From Nageia nagi (lineage: Eukaryota > Pinophyta), in the NCBI GenBank assembly GCA_050084985.1, contig JBITNC010000001.1, forward strand, positions 31,496,001 through 31,560,000: 64,000 bases of DNA. The letters are read 5' to 3'. Shown here piece by piece: positions 1 to 8,345 of this stretch. Below the pieces are notes generated by a model. That model saw only the letters and a program-made list of their open reading frames with translations. It did no database searches and was not told the DNA's origin. How positions within the stretch are numbered: the stretch's first letter is position 1; each line of letters opens with the position of its first letter. A program made the position numbers and the translations under genes.

Positions 1-435
1 GAGAACTCAACTAGACCAAACTCTTGAGGTTACATTATACCAATCAATAGTAGAAAAGTCTATTTTTGGCATGCCTAATGGTACCCTAGCTAAATTCCAT
101 ACTTAAAAGGTGTAAATAGGCTAGATAGCTATGTTTGGTAAGCTATCAACTAGATCCTTCAAAGAATAAAAGGCTTTCATTACCTTATTAGTGATTCTAC
201 TATCAACCAATCAATATTTTGAACCACGGTACCTCCAAAATGCAAACTTACTAGAAGTTGTGCCATAAATTCCCTTACATAGCCTAGATTTCAAGAGCTA
301 TCAGTTCCTTATAGAAGAACTAGGCAAAAGATTTCTCAAAATGTATCCCCTAAAATCCCCCTAAGGGTTATCCCATTATTAGTTGTATTTCACTTTAACC
401 TAGGAAATACTTCACCTAATTCAACCACTCTAGGA
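1..435 (+). other. Untranslated leader of Tat-like Ty3 element A
   Basis: There is no open frame. The stretch is similar along its length to the reverse complement of about 20944-21380, the leader between the 5' LTR and gag of element B. The window therefore appears to begin just downstream of A's 5' LTR, about 60 bases after the LTR end inferred from B. The primer-binding site would lie to the left of the window. Confidence 0.6.
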
Positions 436-1323
436 ATGGCTCAACCAGCTAATTTTCTTGCTTGGAATAATGGTCATCCTTTGGTAATTGCTACTAATTC
501 ACCAGCTATTCCTTAAGTAGCTTTCAAATTTTTATCCAAATATATGGATCTGGTAAAACACCATATGAACATTATCAAGATGTCTCTATGTTGGCTTCAA
601 GCTTTTATATCAATGATGAAATGGTGATGACTAGATTATTGTCATAATATTTTGAAGGTAAAGTAGGTGAATGGTTTAGAAATCTCTCCCCTAAATCTAT
701 AAATACATGGGGTGAGTTATGTCAAGCTTTAATCAAGAGATTTACTATAGATAGTGATGATAGTACCTTCCTGAGCCTTATAGTATGTATCAAAAGACAT
801 CCTTATGAGTCTATTGATGATTTCAATATCAAATTTCAAAAAATATTATAGGAAAGCTTTTCTCCCAAATCTTAATATGCTTATTGTTATATTAGGGGAT
901 ACTTTCATAGCTATTTACTAGAATGCTAAAACCTTTGAACATATTTTGGTGTCTTCTAGGAAGATGCAACCAAGGATCACTATGCCCTTATTTCCTAATA
1001 TAACTCTCAAATAAGCTCTACAAATTGCTCATCCTAGAATCTTAGCCTTACCACCTCCTCCTAAATCAATTATTTAGAATCAAATACTAGCACTACCTAC
1101 ACCTCCATCTACTAGTATAAGTGTTGATTCTAAATATCAAGAAGAGGAAAGAATAAGGTAATTAGAGGTAACTATTAGGAACCTTACCAATAAGCTCACT
1201 TTGTAAGAAAGATAGAATCAAGGTTTCAACTATAGAAGATATGATAATCAATATCAACCTAGATTCCAACCAAATACTAACCAAGCAAAAGAACAAAGTG
1301 TCCCAAAAGTAATTAATAATTGT
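436..1323 (+). pseudogene. Ty3 (Tat-like) gag, element A, 5' part, broken
   Basis: Gag forms the virus-like particle of an LTR retrotransposon. The start at ATG 436 is supported by the homologous ATG in copy B (complement 20943). Residues around 650-850 match the retrotransposon gag core (GEWFRNLSPKSINTWGEL, then KRFTIDSDDSTF and HPYESIDDF). The frame is broken by TAA at 514-516, where B has CAA, by a frameshift near 540-560, by TAA near 646, and by further stops at 919-921 and 1012-1014. Compared with B, about 60 bases encoding the segment before the PPDLN-like motif are missing near 845-860. The 3' part (1140-1320) is rich in Gln, Asn and Arg. The frame then runs into insertion J and resumes at 6132. 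Confidence 0.75.
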
Positions 1324-1328
1324 GTTAC
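1324..1328. repeat. Target site duplication GTTAC, left copy (insertion J)
   Basis: GTTAC immediately precedes insertion J and recurs at 6132-6136. Removing 1329-6131 and one copy joins the two halves of element A's gag. Confidence 0.65.
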
Positions 1329-1373
1329 TATTGAGCATGCGTGATTGTCATTGTTGTCAACACGTGGTTTTGG
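1329..1373 (+). repeat. Direct repeat, left copy, in insertion J
   Basis: About 45 bases starting TATTGAGC and ending GGTTTTGG recur with a few changes at 4527-4571. The pair brackets the first tandem array of J. Confidence 0.7.
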
Positions 1374-1384
1374 TAAAGACCGGG

Positions 1385-1713
1385 TTCCGGAGGTGATGAG
1401 GTCCACAAGGAGAATTGAAAAGCTGGGGTTAGTAAATAAAGCATTTCAGAAGAGATGACATCAGGAATTTCGGGCCTTAACCCAAAACTAGAGCTTGGAA
1501 GTGATGAGGTTAGCAAGGAGCGATCAAATGGCTAGCACCAGTGAGTAAAACATTCCAGAGGGAAGAGATGATGTCACAGGAAGAATGATGTTCACATTTT
1601 TGAATGAAACTAGGCTCCAAAGATGATGAGGTCAGCAAGGGGTGATTAAAAAGGCTGGAGTTAGTAGATTAAGCATTTCAGAATGAAATGATAAAAGCTC
1701 AGTTGTAAAAAAA
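1385..1713 (+). repeat. Degenerate tandem array, unit about 103-119 bp (part 1)
   Basis: Units share a core GATGAGGTCAGCAAGGAG followed by GATCAAAT, a CTGGAGCCAGT-like block and AAACATTCCAGA. Core copies start near 1393, 1506 and 1625; the next is near 4371, on the far side of nested element L. The array was therefore contiguous before L inserted. No coding function is evident. Confidence 0.7.
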
Positions 1714-1718
1714 TTGGG
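1714..1718. repeat. Target site duplication TTGGG, left copy (element L)
   Basis: TTGGG directly before the LTR of element L is repeated at 4357-4361 directly after the other LTR. Confidence 0.9.
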
Positions 1719-2040
1719 TGTTATGAACAAAGTTCCCAAAATAGCATAAAATCACCAAAGAGAGAGCTCAATGCATTGAATAAGAGATAAAATCTGTAAT
1801 AAGCCACTTCGAGGGGGCAACCTCCTTTGTAATAAGCCACTTCGAGGGGGCAACCTCCTTTACATCACATCAATTACACAACAATAGACATCTTCAAATG
1901 ATAATACCTCCTTAGTATATATAGGAGTCTAAGGGGTGCCACTACAATGAAAGGACACTAGCCCGACATAACAATAATAATGTAAGGAAATAATAATAAC
2001 CATAGCCGACCTAACAATAATAATGTATAGGGACCTAACA
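1719..2040 (-). repeat. 3' LTR of element L (minus-strand orientation)
   Basis: On the minus strand it begins TGTTAGGTCCC and ends CATAACA. It contains a perfect 33-bp tandem duplication at 1795-1860 and a TATA-like GTATATATAG at 1915-1924. The sequence is identical to 4035-4356. Confidence 0.95.
1795..1860. repeat. 33-bp tandem duplication inside the L LTR
   Basis: Two perfect copies (1795-1827 and 1828-1860) contain CTTCGAGGGGGCAACCTCC. The same duplication is present in the other LTR. A related single copy occurs in the LTR of chromovirus fragment C near 17191-17216. Confidence 0.9.
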
Positions 2041-2055
2041 TGCCCCTCTCCTTCA
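2041..2055 (-). other. Polypurine tract of element L
   Basis: On the minus strand, GAAGGAGAGGGGCA lies immediately before the 3' LTR. Polypurine tracts prime plus-strand DNA synthesis during reverse transcription. Confidence 0.85.
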
Positions 2056-2069
2056 AAAAAATGTTGTCC

Positions 2070-2996
2070 TCAACATTTTGGTAGTTCTGGATGCTTCTGT
2101 AGAAATTTCTCATCTTCCCATGTGGAATATTCCGCCATTGCCATATTTTTACTTTCAACCTTCCTTGCCATCCTGAAAGCCATCTCTAAGGATGTTGGTT
2201 CAAATAGATGCACCTCATGTTGAATTTTATCCTTTAAGATTCCCATAAAGAGATCCAACAATCTATCATCTGGTATATCCTTCACTCTAAGACTCAACTT
2301 TTGAAATTGTTGAATGTGCTCCATCACTGAACCTTCTTGCCTTAGATTTATCAATTGAGTAAAGAAGGAATTATTCTTAACATCCTCATGGTAGGCTATC
2401 AGTTCCTCTGTAAAAATGGACCAAGATATAATAGAACCCTTTTTTCGTTCACAAAGCCATTGGTACCATACAACCTGCTCAGGCTCTAGATACAAGGATG
2501 CAATAGTTACTTTTTGTGATGCTGGTACTTGGTGTAGATCAAAAAAGTGCTCCATTTGAAATATCCAAGTGATGGGGTCCCTTCCATCAAACTTCCTCAT
2601 GTCGATCTTGGGGATTTGGATTCCCCTTGAGAACCATGCTTGATTACTTCCATCAGTAGAAGCATATCCTCCTGAATTAGGCTTATTAATGAAGGGTTTA
2701 TCTCCTTGAATAATATCATTATTTTCCTGATAACCCTGGGCCATATCAACATCTTTAGGAATCTTTCTCTCTGGGTTTTGTATGAGTTGAAAAATCTTTT
2801 CCATATATTGATCCATTTTAGTCGCCAACTCTTTTGTCAAATCCCTTTTTAATTCCTCCATATCACCCTTTTTTACACACTCTTTAACCAATTCTTCCAC
2901 TTGGGATATTCGAAAGAATATGTCTTCACTTTCTGCTATAGTCATGGATGAACCCTCTAGAGGTCTAGTTGGTGTAGCAATTTTTTTCGGTGGCAT
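2070..2996 (-). CDS. Gag-chromodomain-tail fusion protein of element L
   Basis: This is an intact 308-codon ORF. Residues 1-75 are polar and helical, with a likely coiled coil (VEELVKECVKKGDMEELKRD). Residues about 120-280 are a retrotransposon gag core: FDGRDPITWIFQMEHFF, then LYLEPEQVVWYQWL, SWSIFTEEL and LRQEGSVMEHIQQFQKL. The last 26 or so residues (KNMAMAEYSTWEDEKF, then LQKHPELPKC) are not gag. They resemble the second half of a chromodomain and the C-terminal tail of chromovirus integrases, as in fragment C (VLMQW...DVTWEI). After the stop the same frame still reads a GQHFFEGEGHVR-like tail into the polypurine tract, as in intact chromoviruses. The ORF thus looks like gag joined in frame to the end of pol by loss of the enzyme domains. 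There is no zinc knuckle. ATG 2996 is the first start in the frame. Confidence 0.85.
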   Translation of the reverse strand: MPPKKIATPTRPLEGSSMTIAESEDIFFRISQVEELVKECVKKGDMEELKRDLTKELATKMDQYMEKIFQLIQNPERKIPKDVDMAQGYQENNDIIQGDKPFINKPNSGGYASTDGSNQAWFSRGIQIPKIDMRKFDGRDPITWIFQMEHFFDLHQVPASQKVTIASLYLEPEQVVWYQWLCERKKGSIISWSIFTEELIAYHEDVKNNSFFTQLINLRQEGSVMEHIQQFQKLSLRVKDIPDDRLLDLFMGILKDKIQHEVHLFEPTSLEMAFRMARKVESKNMAMAEYSTWEDEKFLQKHPELPKC

Positions 2997-4020
2997 TTTG
3001 ACTAAGTATTCTAGGGGGTCTCCCTATATACGCCAGGTACGTGGGAGCTCAATTCTGTGCTAGTGCTGTCTAATGCACAACCGTTCGAAAAGGGCCCTTG
3101 CTAATATACTCGCGGTACATGAGGGAATCCTAAAGGACCTCTCTATATACCATGTACGTGCATGAGCATGATGGCCTCTCTATATACTCAAAGGTACGTG
3201 AGAGAATCCAACAGTGGCCTAAGCGATATACTGCGAGTACGTTGTAGGAGACCACAATTCCTCGGGATGCAGTGCTGGCAAAGTAACGACAGCTCCTATG
3301 TTTAAAGATGCCAGAACACATCTATAACTAAAAGACTCTTCTCTTTATTTTCTTTCCAATAGCTTATGAATCACCCCAAATAGACCTTCCAATCAAAATA
3401 TATGCAAATTTAAAGAAATAAATAAATAAATTGTACCTTTTTAAATCGTGATTTGGAGACTATTCTATTATCCAACCTTCCAACTGATGTAAATATGAAA
3501 TTTCGGCCCTTTAGAGTCTGAAATTTATACCTATGGTAGCCTCAGATGTCTTCTTTTCAATGCCACAGATTTCGTCAAATTCTGATAGTCCAAGAGGAAA
3601 TGACTGCAATTTTCCCAAGATGTGCTGATTTTTGGATTTTTTAGAAGAGTGAACTTGTACGAAGTGCCTTGTGTTACCTGTTTATTCTTAGACCTTGAAA
3701 ATTGTAACAGATAAACTTCAATCTGTAACCTAACGAATCCAATAGGTCTCACCTATTTTAGAGCTGTAAAACTTCAGATATACCCTTTTTAGCTAGAACA
3801 CCTGTTTCTGACCTGCTTTTGAGACTAGTCATAAACCTTAACTTCCCCTGAGTGTAACTCGAAAAATATAGCGAAGTAGATGCTGAAATTTGAACTGTAA
3901 CTTCTTCGGTATGTATTCTAAAAACCCAATAAATTTCAGAATCTAAATCCTCACGAAAAAAAATTGGTAGCGAAAATTCCACGATGACTAGTTTTGAGCC
4001 TTGAAACCCTAGAATCGTCT
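2997..4020 (-). other. Untranslated leader of element L
   Basis: About 1 kb lies between the primer-binding site and the gag start, without a credible coding frame. Near gag it holds five copies of a TATAC...GTACGTG motif (3021-3246). It keeps more CpG dinucleotides than the surrounding DNA, as expected for a young insertion. It probably carries packaging and translation signals (inference). Confidence 0.6.
3021..3246. repeat. Five-fold TATAC-N-GTACGTG motif in the L leader
   Basis: Copies of (TA)TATAC, a 4-8 base spacer and GTACGTG or a variant occur at about 3025-3043, 3105-3120, 3144-3160, 3181-3200 and 3226-3245. Several are followed by GAGGGAATCC or GAGAGAATCC. The GTAC core is self-complementary. 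Confidence 0.7.
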
Positions 4021-4032
4021 GCTCTGGTACCA
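4021..4032 (-). other. Primer-binding site of element L (initiator tRNA-Met type)
   Basis: On the minus strand TGGTACCAGAGC begins two bases after the 5' LTR. It matches the usual plant initiator-Met site TGGTATCAGAGC with one change. Confidence 0.85.
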
Positions 4033-4034
4033 AA

Positions 4035-4356
4035 TGTTATGAACAAAGTTCCCAAAATAGCATAAAATCACCAAAGAGAGAGCTCAATGCATTGAATAAG
4101 AGATAAAATCTGTAATAAGCCACTTCGAGGGGGCAACCTCCTTTGTAATAAGCCACTTCGAGGGGGCAACCTCCTTTACATCACATCAATTACACAACAA
4201 TAGACATCTTCAAATGATAATACCTCCTTAGTATATATAGGAGTCTAAGGGGTGCCACTACAATGAAAGGACACTAGCCCGACATAACAATAATAATGTA
4301 AGGAAATAATAATAACCATAGCCGACCTAACAATAATAATGTATAGGGACCTAACA
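4035..4356 (-). repeat. 5' LTR of element L, with promoter
   Basis: Identical to 1719-2040. In minus-strand orientation this is the upstream LTR, so its TATA-like GTATATATAG at 4231-4240 would drive transcription. Confidence 0.95.
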
Positions 4357-4361
4357 TTGGG

Positions 4362-4500
4362 TCCCGAAGATGATGAGGTCAACAAGGAGTGATCAAATAA
4401 CCAGAGCGAGTGAGTAAAACATTCTAGAATGTAGAGATGAGAATAGCAAAGAGAGATCAAATAGCTGGAGCCAGTAAATAGAAAATCTTGGAAGAGACAA
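4362..4500 (+). repeat. Degenerate tandem array of J (part 2)
   Basis: This continues the 103-119 bp array after element L, with core copies near 4371 and a shortened one near 4437. It is followed by the second copy of the 45-base direct repeat at 4527-4571. Confidence 0.65.
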
Positions 4501-4684
4501 GGATAAAGAGAAGTCAGATCACAATCTATTGAGCTTGTGTGGTTGTCATTATTGTTAACACATGGTTTTGGCTGTGTCTTCACGTAGTAGTATGGCAGTA
4601 GTATGATGGTCCATTTATAGTCTTGTTTGCCCCTTTCTGAAACCCCCTCAAGGAGACATCTTTAAGTTTCTTTTTTCTAGAAAT

Positions 4685-5238
4685 GACATCAGCATGGACA
4701 TTACAGGAAGTGTTTTACTCTACTTTCAGAGTCCAGAGAAGATGATGTTAGCAGTTGGTGTTGAAAAGTTTGAAAGGCCATGCAAATACCTTGGAACTCT
4801 CTTTCAAAGTCTAGAGATGATGACATCATGGTGTGGACATTACGGGAAGCATTTTACTCTACTTCCAGAGTTTGGAGAAGATGATGTTAGCAGTTGGTGT
4901 TGAAAAGTCCAAAAGGCCATGCAAATACCTTGGAACTCTCTTCCGAAGTCTAAAGATGATGACATCATGGTGTGGACATCACGGGAAGCATTTTACTCTA
5001 CTTTCAGAGTCCAGAGAAGATGATGTTAGTAGTTGGTGTTGAAAAGTCCAGAAGGCCATGCAAATACCTTGGAACTCTCTTCTGGAGTTTGAAGATGATG
5101 ACATCATGGTGTGGACATCATGGGAAGCATTTTACTCTACTTTCAGAGTCCAGAGAAGATGATGTTAGTAGTGTGTATTGAAAAGTCTAGAAGGCCACAC
5201 AGATACCTTGGAACTCTCTTTCGAAGTTTGGAGATGAT
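4685..5238 (+). repeat. Tandem array, four units of about 139 bp
   Basis: Units start at GACATC near 4685, 4822, 4961, 5100 and 5239 (spacings 137, 139, 139, 139). Each carries GGACATYACGGGAAGCATTT, GATGATGTTAGYAG and CTTGGAACTCTCTT blocks. Short open frames recur in each unit, but 139 is not a multiple of three and the frames overlap, so I treat this as noncoding satellite-like sequence inside J. Confidence 0.9.
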
Positions 5239-5269
5239 GACATCATGGTGTATACAATAAACATTTGGT

Positions 5270-6131
5270 AAGCTAATCAATCTCTAGGCTATAGAAAGAG
5301 ACTCCAGAACTAAATAATTAGATACTATCAAATCTCTGAAATTAGTGAAGAAAGAGCTATACTTGTCTGAACAACTCTATTTGAGCAAGAGGAGCGTTTG
5401 TCAATTACAGTAGTTGCAATCTTAGATAGTGAACTCTCTTAGTGCAAGAGCAGTTACAAATAAAGATTCCTTTTCAGTTTGTTTTTTGATAATGTGTCAT
5501 GAAAGGAATAGATTCTTGGGGGGTTTTCTTGATGTGTAACAGTTTTATTGCAGTAACAGATGTGTAGAGTGGATTGTAGATTTAGTGAAAATGGGCGAGA
5601 ATAGAAGTGTGGAGTTGAGAGGTAATAGCGTGGAAGAGGGGAGTATTAGGAGTATGTGAAGTGAGCAAACAAATATGCAAAGAGTATAGTGATTGTTTAA
5701 CTATGTTACTTTGGAGCTGTGTGCAGAGATCAAACAATAAGCATTAGAGCTAGACCATTGAGGGTCTTCTAGAATTGAATTCTTTCCTCCTTTTTGAATG
5801 TTGTATCAAGTGGGTGCTTGATAGATGGAGTTGGTGCTCCAAGCAGTAGGTGCTACTATTTTTAAAGTGGTAGTTAGTGATACCCTTCACAGTTGGTGCT
5901 ATGAATCTGTAAGCTTTCTTTAATGATTGGATTTGGATTGGAGTCCAAGCAATCATTTTTGGGGATGTAGCCAATCTGGTGAACCTTGTTATATCTGGTA
6001 TTGTGTGATGTACTTGGTGTGCTTGATCAATTTTCTCTAGCTTTTAATCTATCTTTATTTAAGAAGCTTAAATTGATTATTTTTGATACACTGATTCACC
6101 CCCCCCTCTCAGTGTCACTCGAAGTCCAACA
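5270..6131 (+). other. Right part of insertion J, noncoding
   Basis: There is no credible gene. Unusual points are a G6 run near 5518 and the C8 run at 6099-6106 close to the end. An AATAAA-like AAATAAAG occurs near 5460. Confidence 0.4.
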
Positions 6132-7320
6132 GTTACAGCATGTTCTACAGAGAGTGATATTTCTAGAATTACATAATGGTGTCCTTTATGTTCAACTCTT
6201 CATTTCCTATATTCATATGCAATCTATCAACATTAGTATTTGGAATTCCATTTAGACCAGATGGTGGATCCCACATTAGAACTTGTTGCTGATCTAACCA
6301 TGGTAAATTTTTGTCTTTTGAGATATACTATAGAACAAGCTAACTATGTTCAAACTAGATCTTCTTATTCAATGGCACCATAACAACCTTAAGTTATATA
6401 ATAGCCCTAAGTCACCCAATAAAATTAATTGTATATTTTAGTGCAAGTTGAACCCAAAAAAGTTAAGGCTCTTTTTTTCTAATATCATAATCAACAAAAT
6501 CAATTTTTGAGAAATTAGGTTCATGTTTTTCAAAACTTGGGTAATGTTGTTCTTGTAGAAGGAAACCCCTCTATGACCAAAAAAGAAGTCCCAGAGAAAG
6601 AAAGGGCTAATCCATTAAGATATCCTTTCATCATAGACCATCATAAGGAAAAGGCTACTCAATAATTCAAAACACATCAACCTGTTGAAATAAGTGAGTT
6701 TGTCCCATATACTCCATATGACATTATGAAAGAACTAAAGAAAACTCCTTTCAAAATTATCATATTGGATGCATTAAGGATTCCAAGTTAATTATATTTA
6801 TTGCAAGAATATTTGAAATTAAAATATAGTTAAAAAGGGTAAATGAGGGAAATGTTGTCTTTGCAATATCTTATGATGTGCCTCTAGCTCCCATAGGTAT
6901 TAGGAGACCCTCACCATTCTATCTCTCCCTTAGATTAGAAGGTTGGGTAGTAAATAATTGTATGATAGATACTAAATCTACTATTACCAAAATTTCTAAA
7001 GCTATTACAAATGAAATAAAATTGTATATTACAAGATGCATTGATGGTGTCATATAGTTAGAATCTTCCTCTATAGATGTTATTATTAGTTTTAAAGGAG
7101 TTCCCATAACTATGAATGCATTCCATGATATTTTTATCATTCAAGATATTATTGTGGTTTATATTCCATCCTTATTTGGGATCTATTTATCTAGAGAATT
7201 TATTACTAAATTAGGAGGGTACTCAGCTTTAGATTATACACATCTTGTACTTTCTTTCCAAAATAAAGAGGTTAAGATCCTAAATGAGGGCATCAAAAGT
7301 GTTCATCTTTAGAAGATCAT
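6132..7320 (+). pseudogene. Element A: gag C-terminus and aspartic protease, broken
   Basis: After insertion J the gag frame resumes with a zinc-knuckle-like WCPLCSTLH segment near 6175. The protease is recognisable at about 6910-7310: FYLSLRLEGWVVNNCMIDT matches the strand leading into the catalytic loop. The loop itself reads DTKS where DSGA or DTGA is expected, so the site is damaged. Further on, VVYIPSLFGIYLSREF and the KLGGYSALDYTHL segment match the end of plant Ty3 proteases. Many stops interrupt the frame. Retroviral-type proteases cut the gag-pol polyprotein. Confidence 0.6.
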
Positions 7321-7970
7321 ATAATAGAATTGTATGAATGGCCATAAACCTATAAAAGTATTAGAGAGGGACACACTCAAAGAAATACTCCTTACAATTG
7401 AAATTATTTTAGCAAATGACTTAAACTATTAGGTGATAAATGTTGGCATGGGTAATTATTATTTATATTAGAATGCACAACTAATTTCTATCATAGCTAA
7501 AAAGTATTGGAGCATTTTATTTTTTAGACTCATCAGTATGAAATGTGATCACATTTAATCTTGGGTCAAAACTTGATCATGTTTTGTTCTAACCAATCGC
7601 ATTTTTCTTGCTCTTCAAAATGTGACCACATTTCTAGAGACCCCTATGTTTTAATAGAGTTCTTGGATAGTTACAAGTTATTAATAGTTTTTGATAAATT
7701 TTTCTTCATTGCATGTTCTTGTAGATTCTTTCACTTATCTAAGATGATGGGAGAGTGGACCAAACAATGAATGTAAGTTCCATTTAGCTAATTTGATGAT
7801 ATTTTAGTGGATTTATGCAACTATCCTCAAGCATTCATTTTTGTCAAAGTTGTAACCTCAATGAGCTTATATCACTTACTCATTAAGAGCCTATAAGTTG
7901 TGCTTCATATTTACTACATAAATAATCTTAGCATGTGTTTCAATTCAAGTTTATTATTTCAAAAAGGAGC
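7321..7970 (+). other. Element A: degraded protease-RNase H linker
   Basis: No domain can be recognised. It lies between protease and the archaeal-type RNase H, so it was probably polyprotein linker, now scrambled by frameshifts and stops. Confidence 0.4.
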
Positions 7971-8345
7971 ATGAGCTTGGACAATTTACTTTGATGGAGC
8001 TAGATGTAAACATGGATGTAGAGTTGGAGTTATATTCAAATCTCTAGAGGGGCATATCATAATATTCTCATTTAGATTCACATGGATTTGTATAAATAGT
8101 GTTGTTGAATATAAAACCCTTTATCTAGGGTTATCTAAAGCAATTAGTATGGGCATTAGATGCTTAATTGTCCATGGTGATTTAGAATTGGTCATAAAGC
8201 AAATTAGAAATTAGATTAGTACAAGACATCACTATCTGAAGACCTATAAGAATAGAGTTTGGGATTTATTAGAATATTCTTGATATCAATTTTATAATCT
8301 ATTCCTAGGAGGTATAATAAACTTGCTAATGCACTAGTTGGTAGA
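7971..8345 (+). pseudogene. Element A: archaeal-type RNase H upstream of RT, broken
   Basis: A plus-strand frame reads WTIYFDGARCKHG followed by GVIFKSLEGH, VVEYKTLYLGLSKA and LIVHGDLELVIKQI. This matches the plant/archaeal-type RNase H fold (RVT_3-like): the first catalytic Asp in YFDGA, the Glu in VEY, and the third Asp in HGD. Such a second RNase H (aRNH) is known from the Tat lineage of plant Ty3 elements. Here it precedes the RT, an order I recall from some plant Ty3 polyproteins. Stops occur near 8212 and 8281. Confidence 0.7.

Larger units (their letters stand above)
1719..4356 (-). mobile_element. Complete non-autonomous LTR retrotransposon L (gag-only type)
   Basis: The element is 2638 bp with two 322-bp LTRs that are identical by eye, TG...CA ends, a 5-bp target duplication, a primer-binding site matching initiator tRNA-Met and a polypurine tract. 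Both sites place the element on the minus strand. The only protein-coding region is the gag-like ORF at 2070-2996; protease, RT, RNase H and integrase are all missing. This is the architecture called TR-GAG. It must rely on enzymes from an autonomous relative. Identical LTRs and the intact ORF make it the youngest insertion in the window. Confidence 0.92.
1329..6131 (+). mobile_element. Solo-LTR-like insertion J in element A gag (holds nested element L)
   Basis: The insertion is bounded by GTTAC duplications and interrupts gag of element A. Without nested element L and its duplicated target (2643 bases) it is about 2.16 kb. It has no coding capacity. Its right end carries a run of eight C residues at 6099-6106 and ends in CCAACA, resembling the U5 end I recall for some plant Ty1/copia LTRs (established-knowledge analogy, not checked). 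The left end starts TATTGAG, not TG, so that terminus may be mutated or slightly misplaced. The inside is mostly two tandem arrays (1385-4500 and 4685-5238). A solo LTR left by recombination is the simplest reading; a satellite-carrying non-autonomous element is the alternative. Confidence 0.55.

Noticed and set aside
4694-5181. Tandem small proteins starting MDITGS
   Set aside because: The frames arise from a 139-bp repeat and overlap in different phases; there is no sign of coding constraint.
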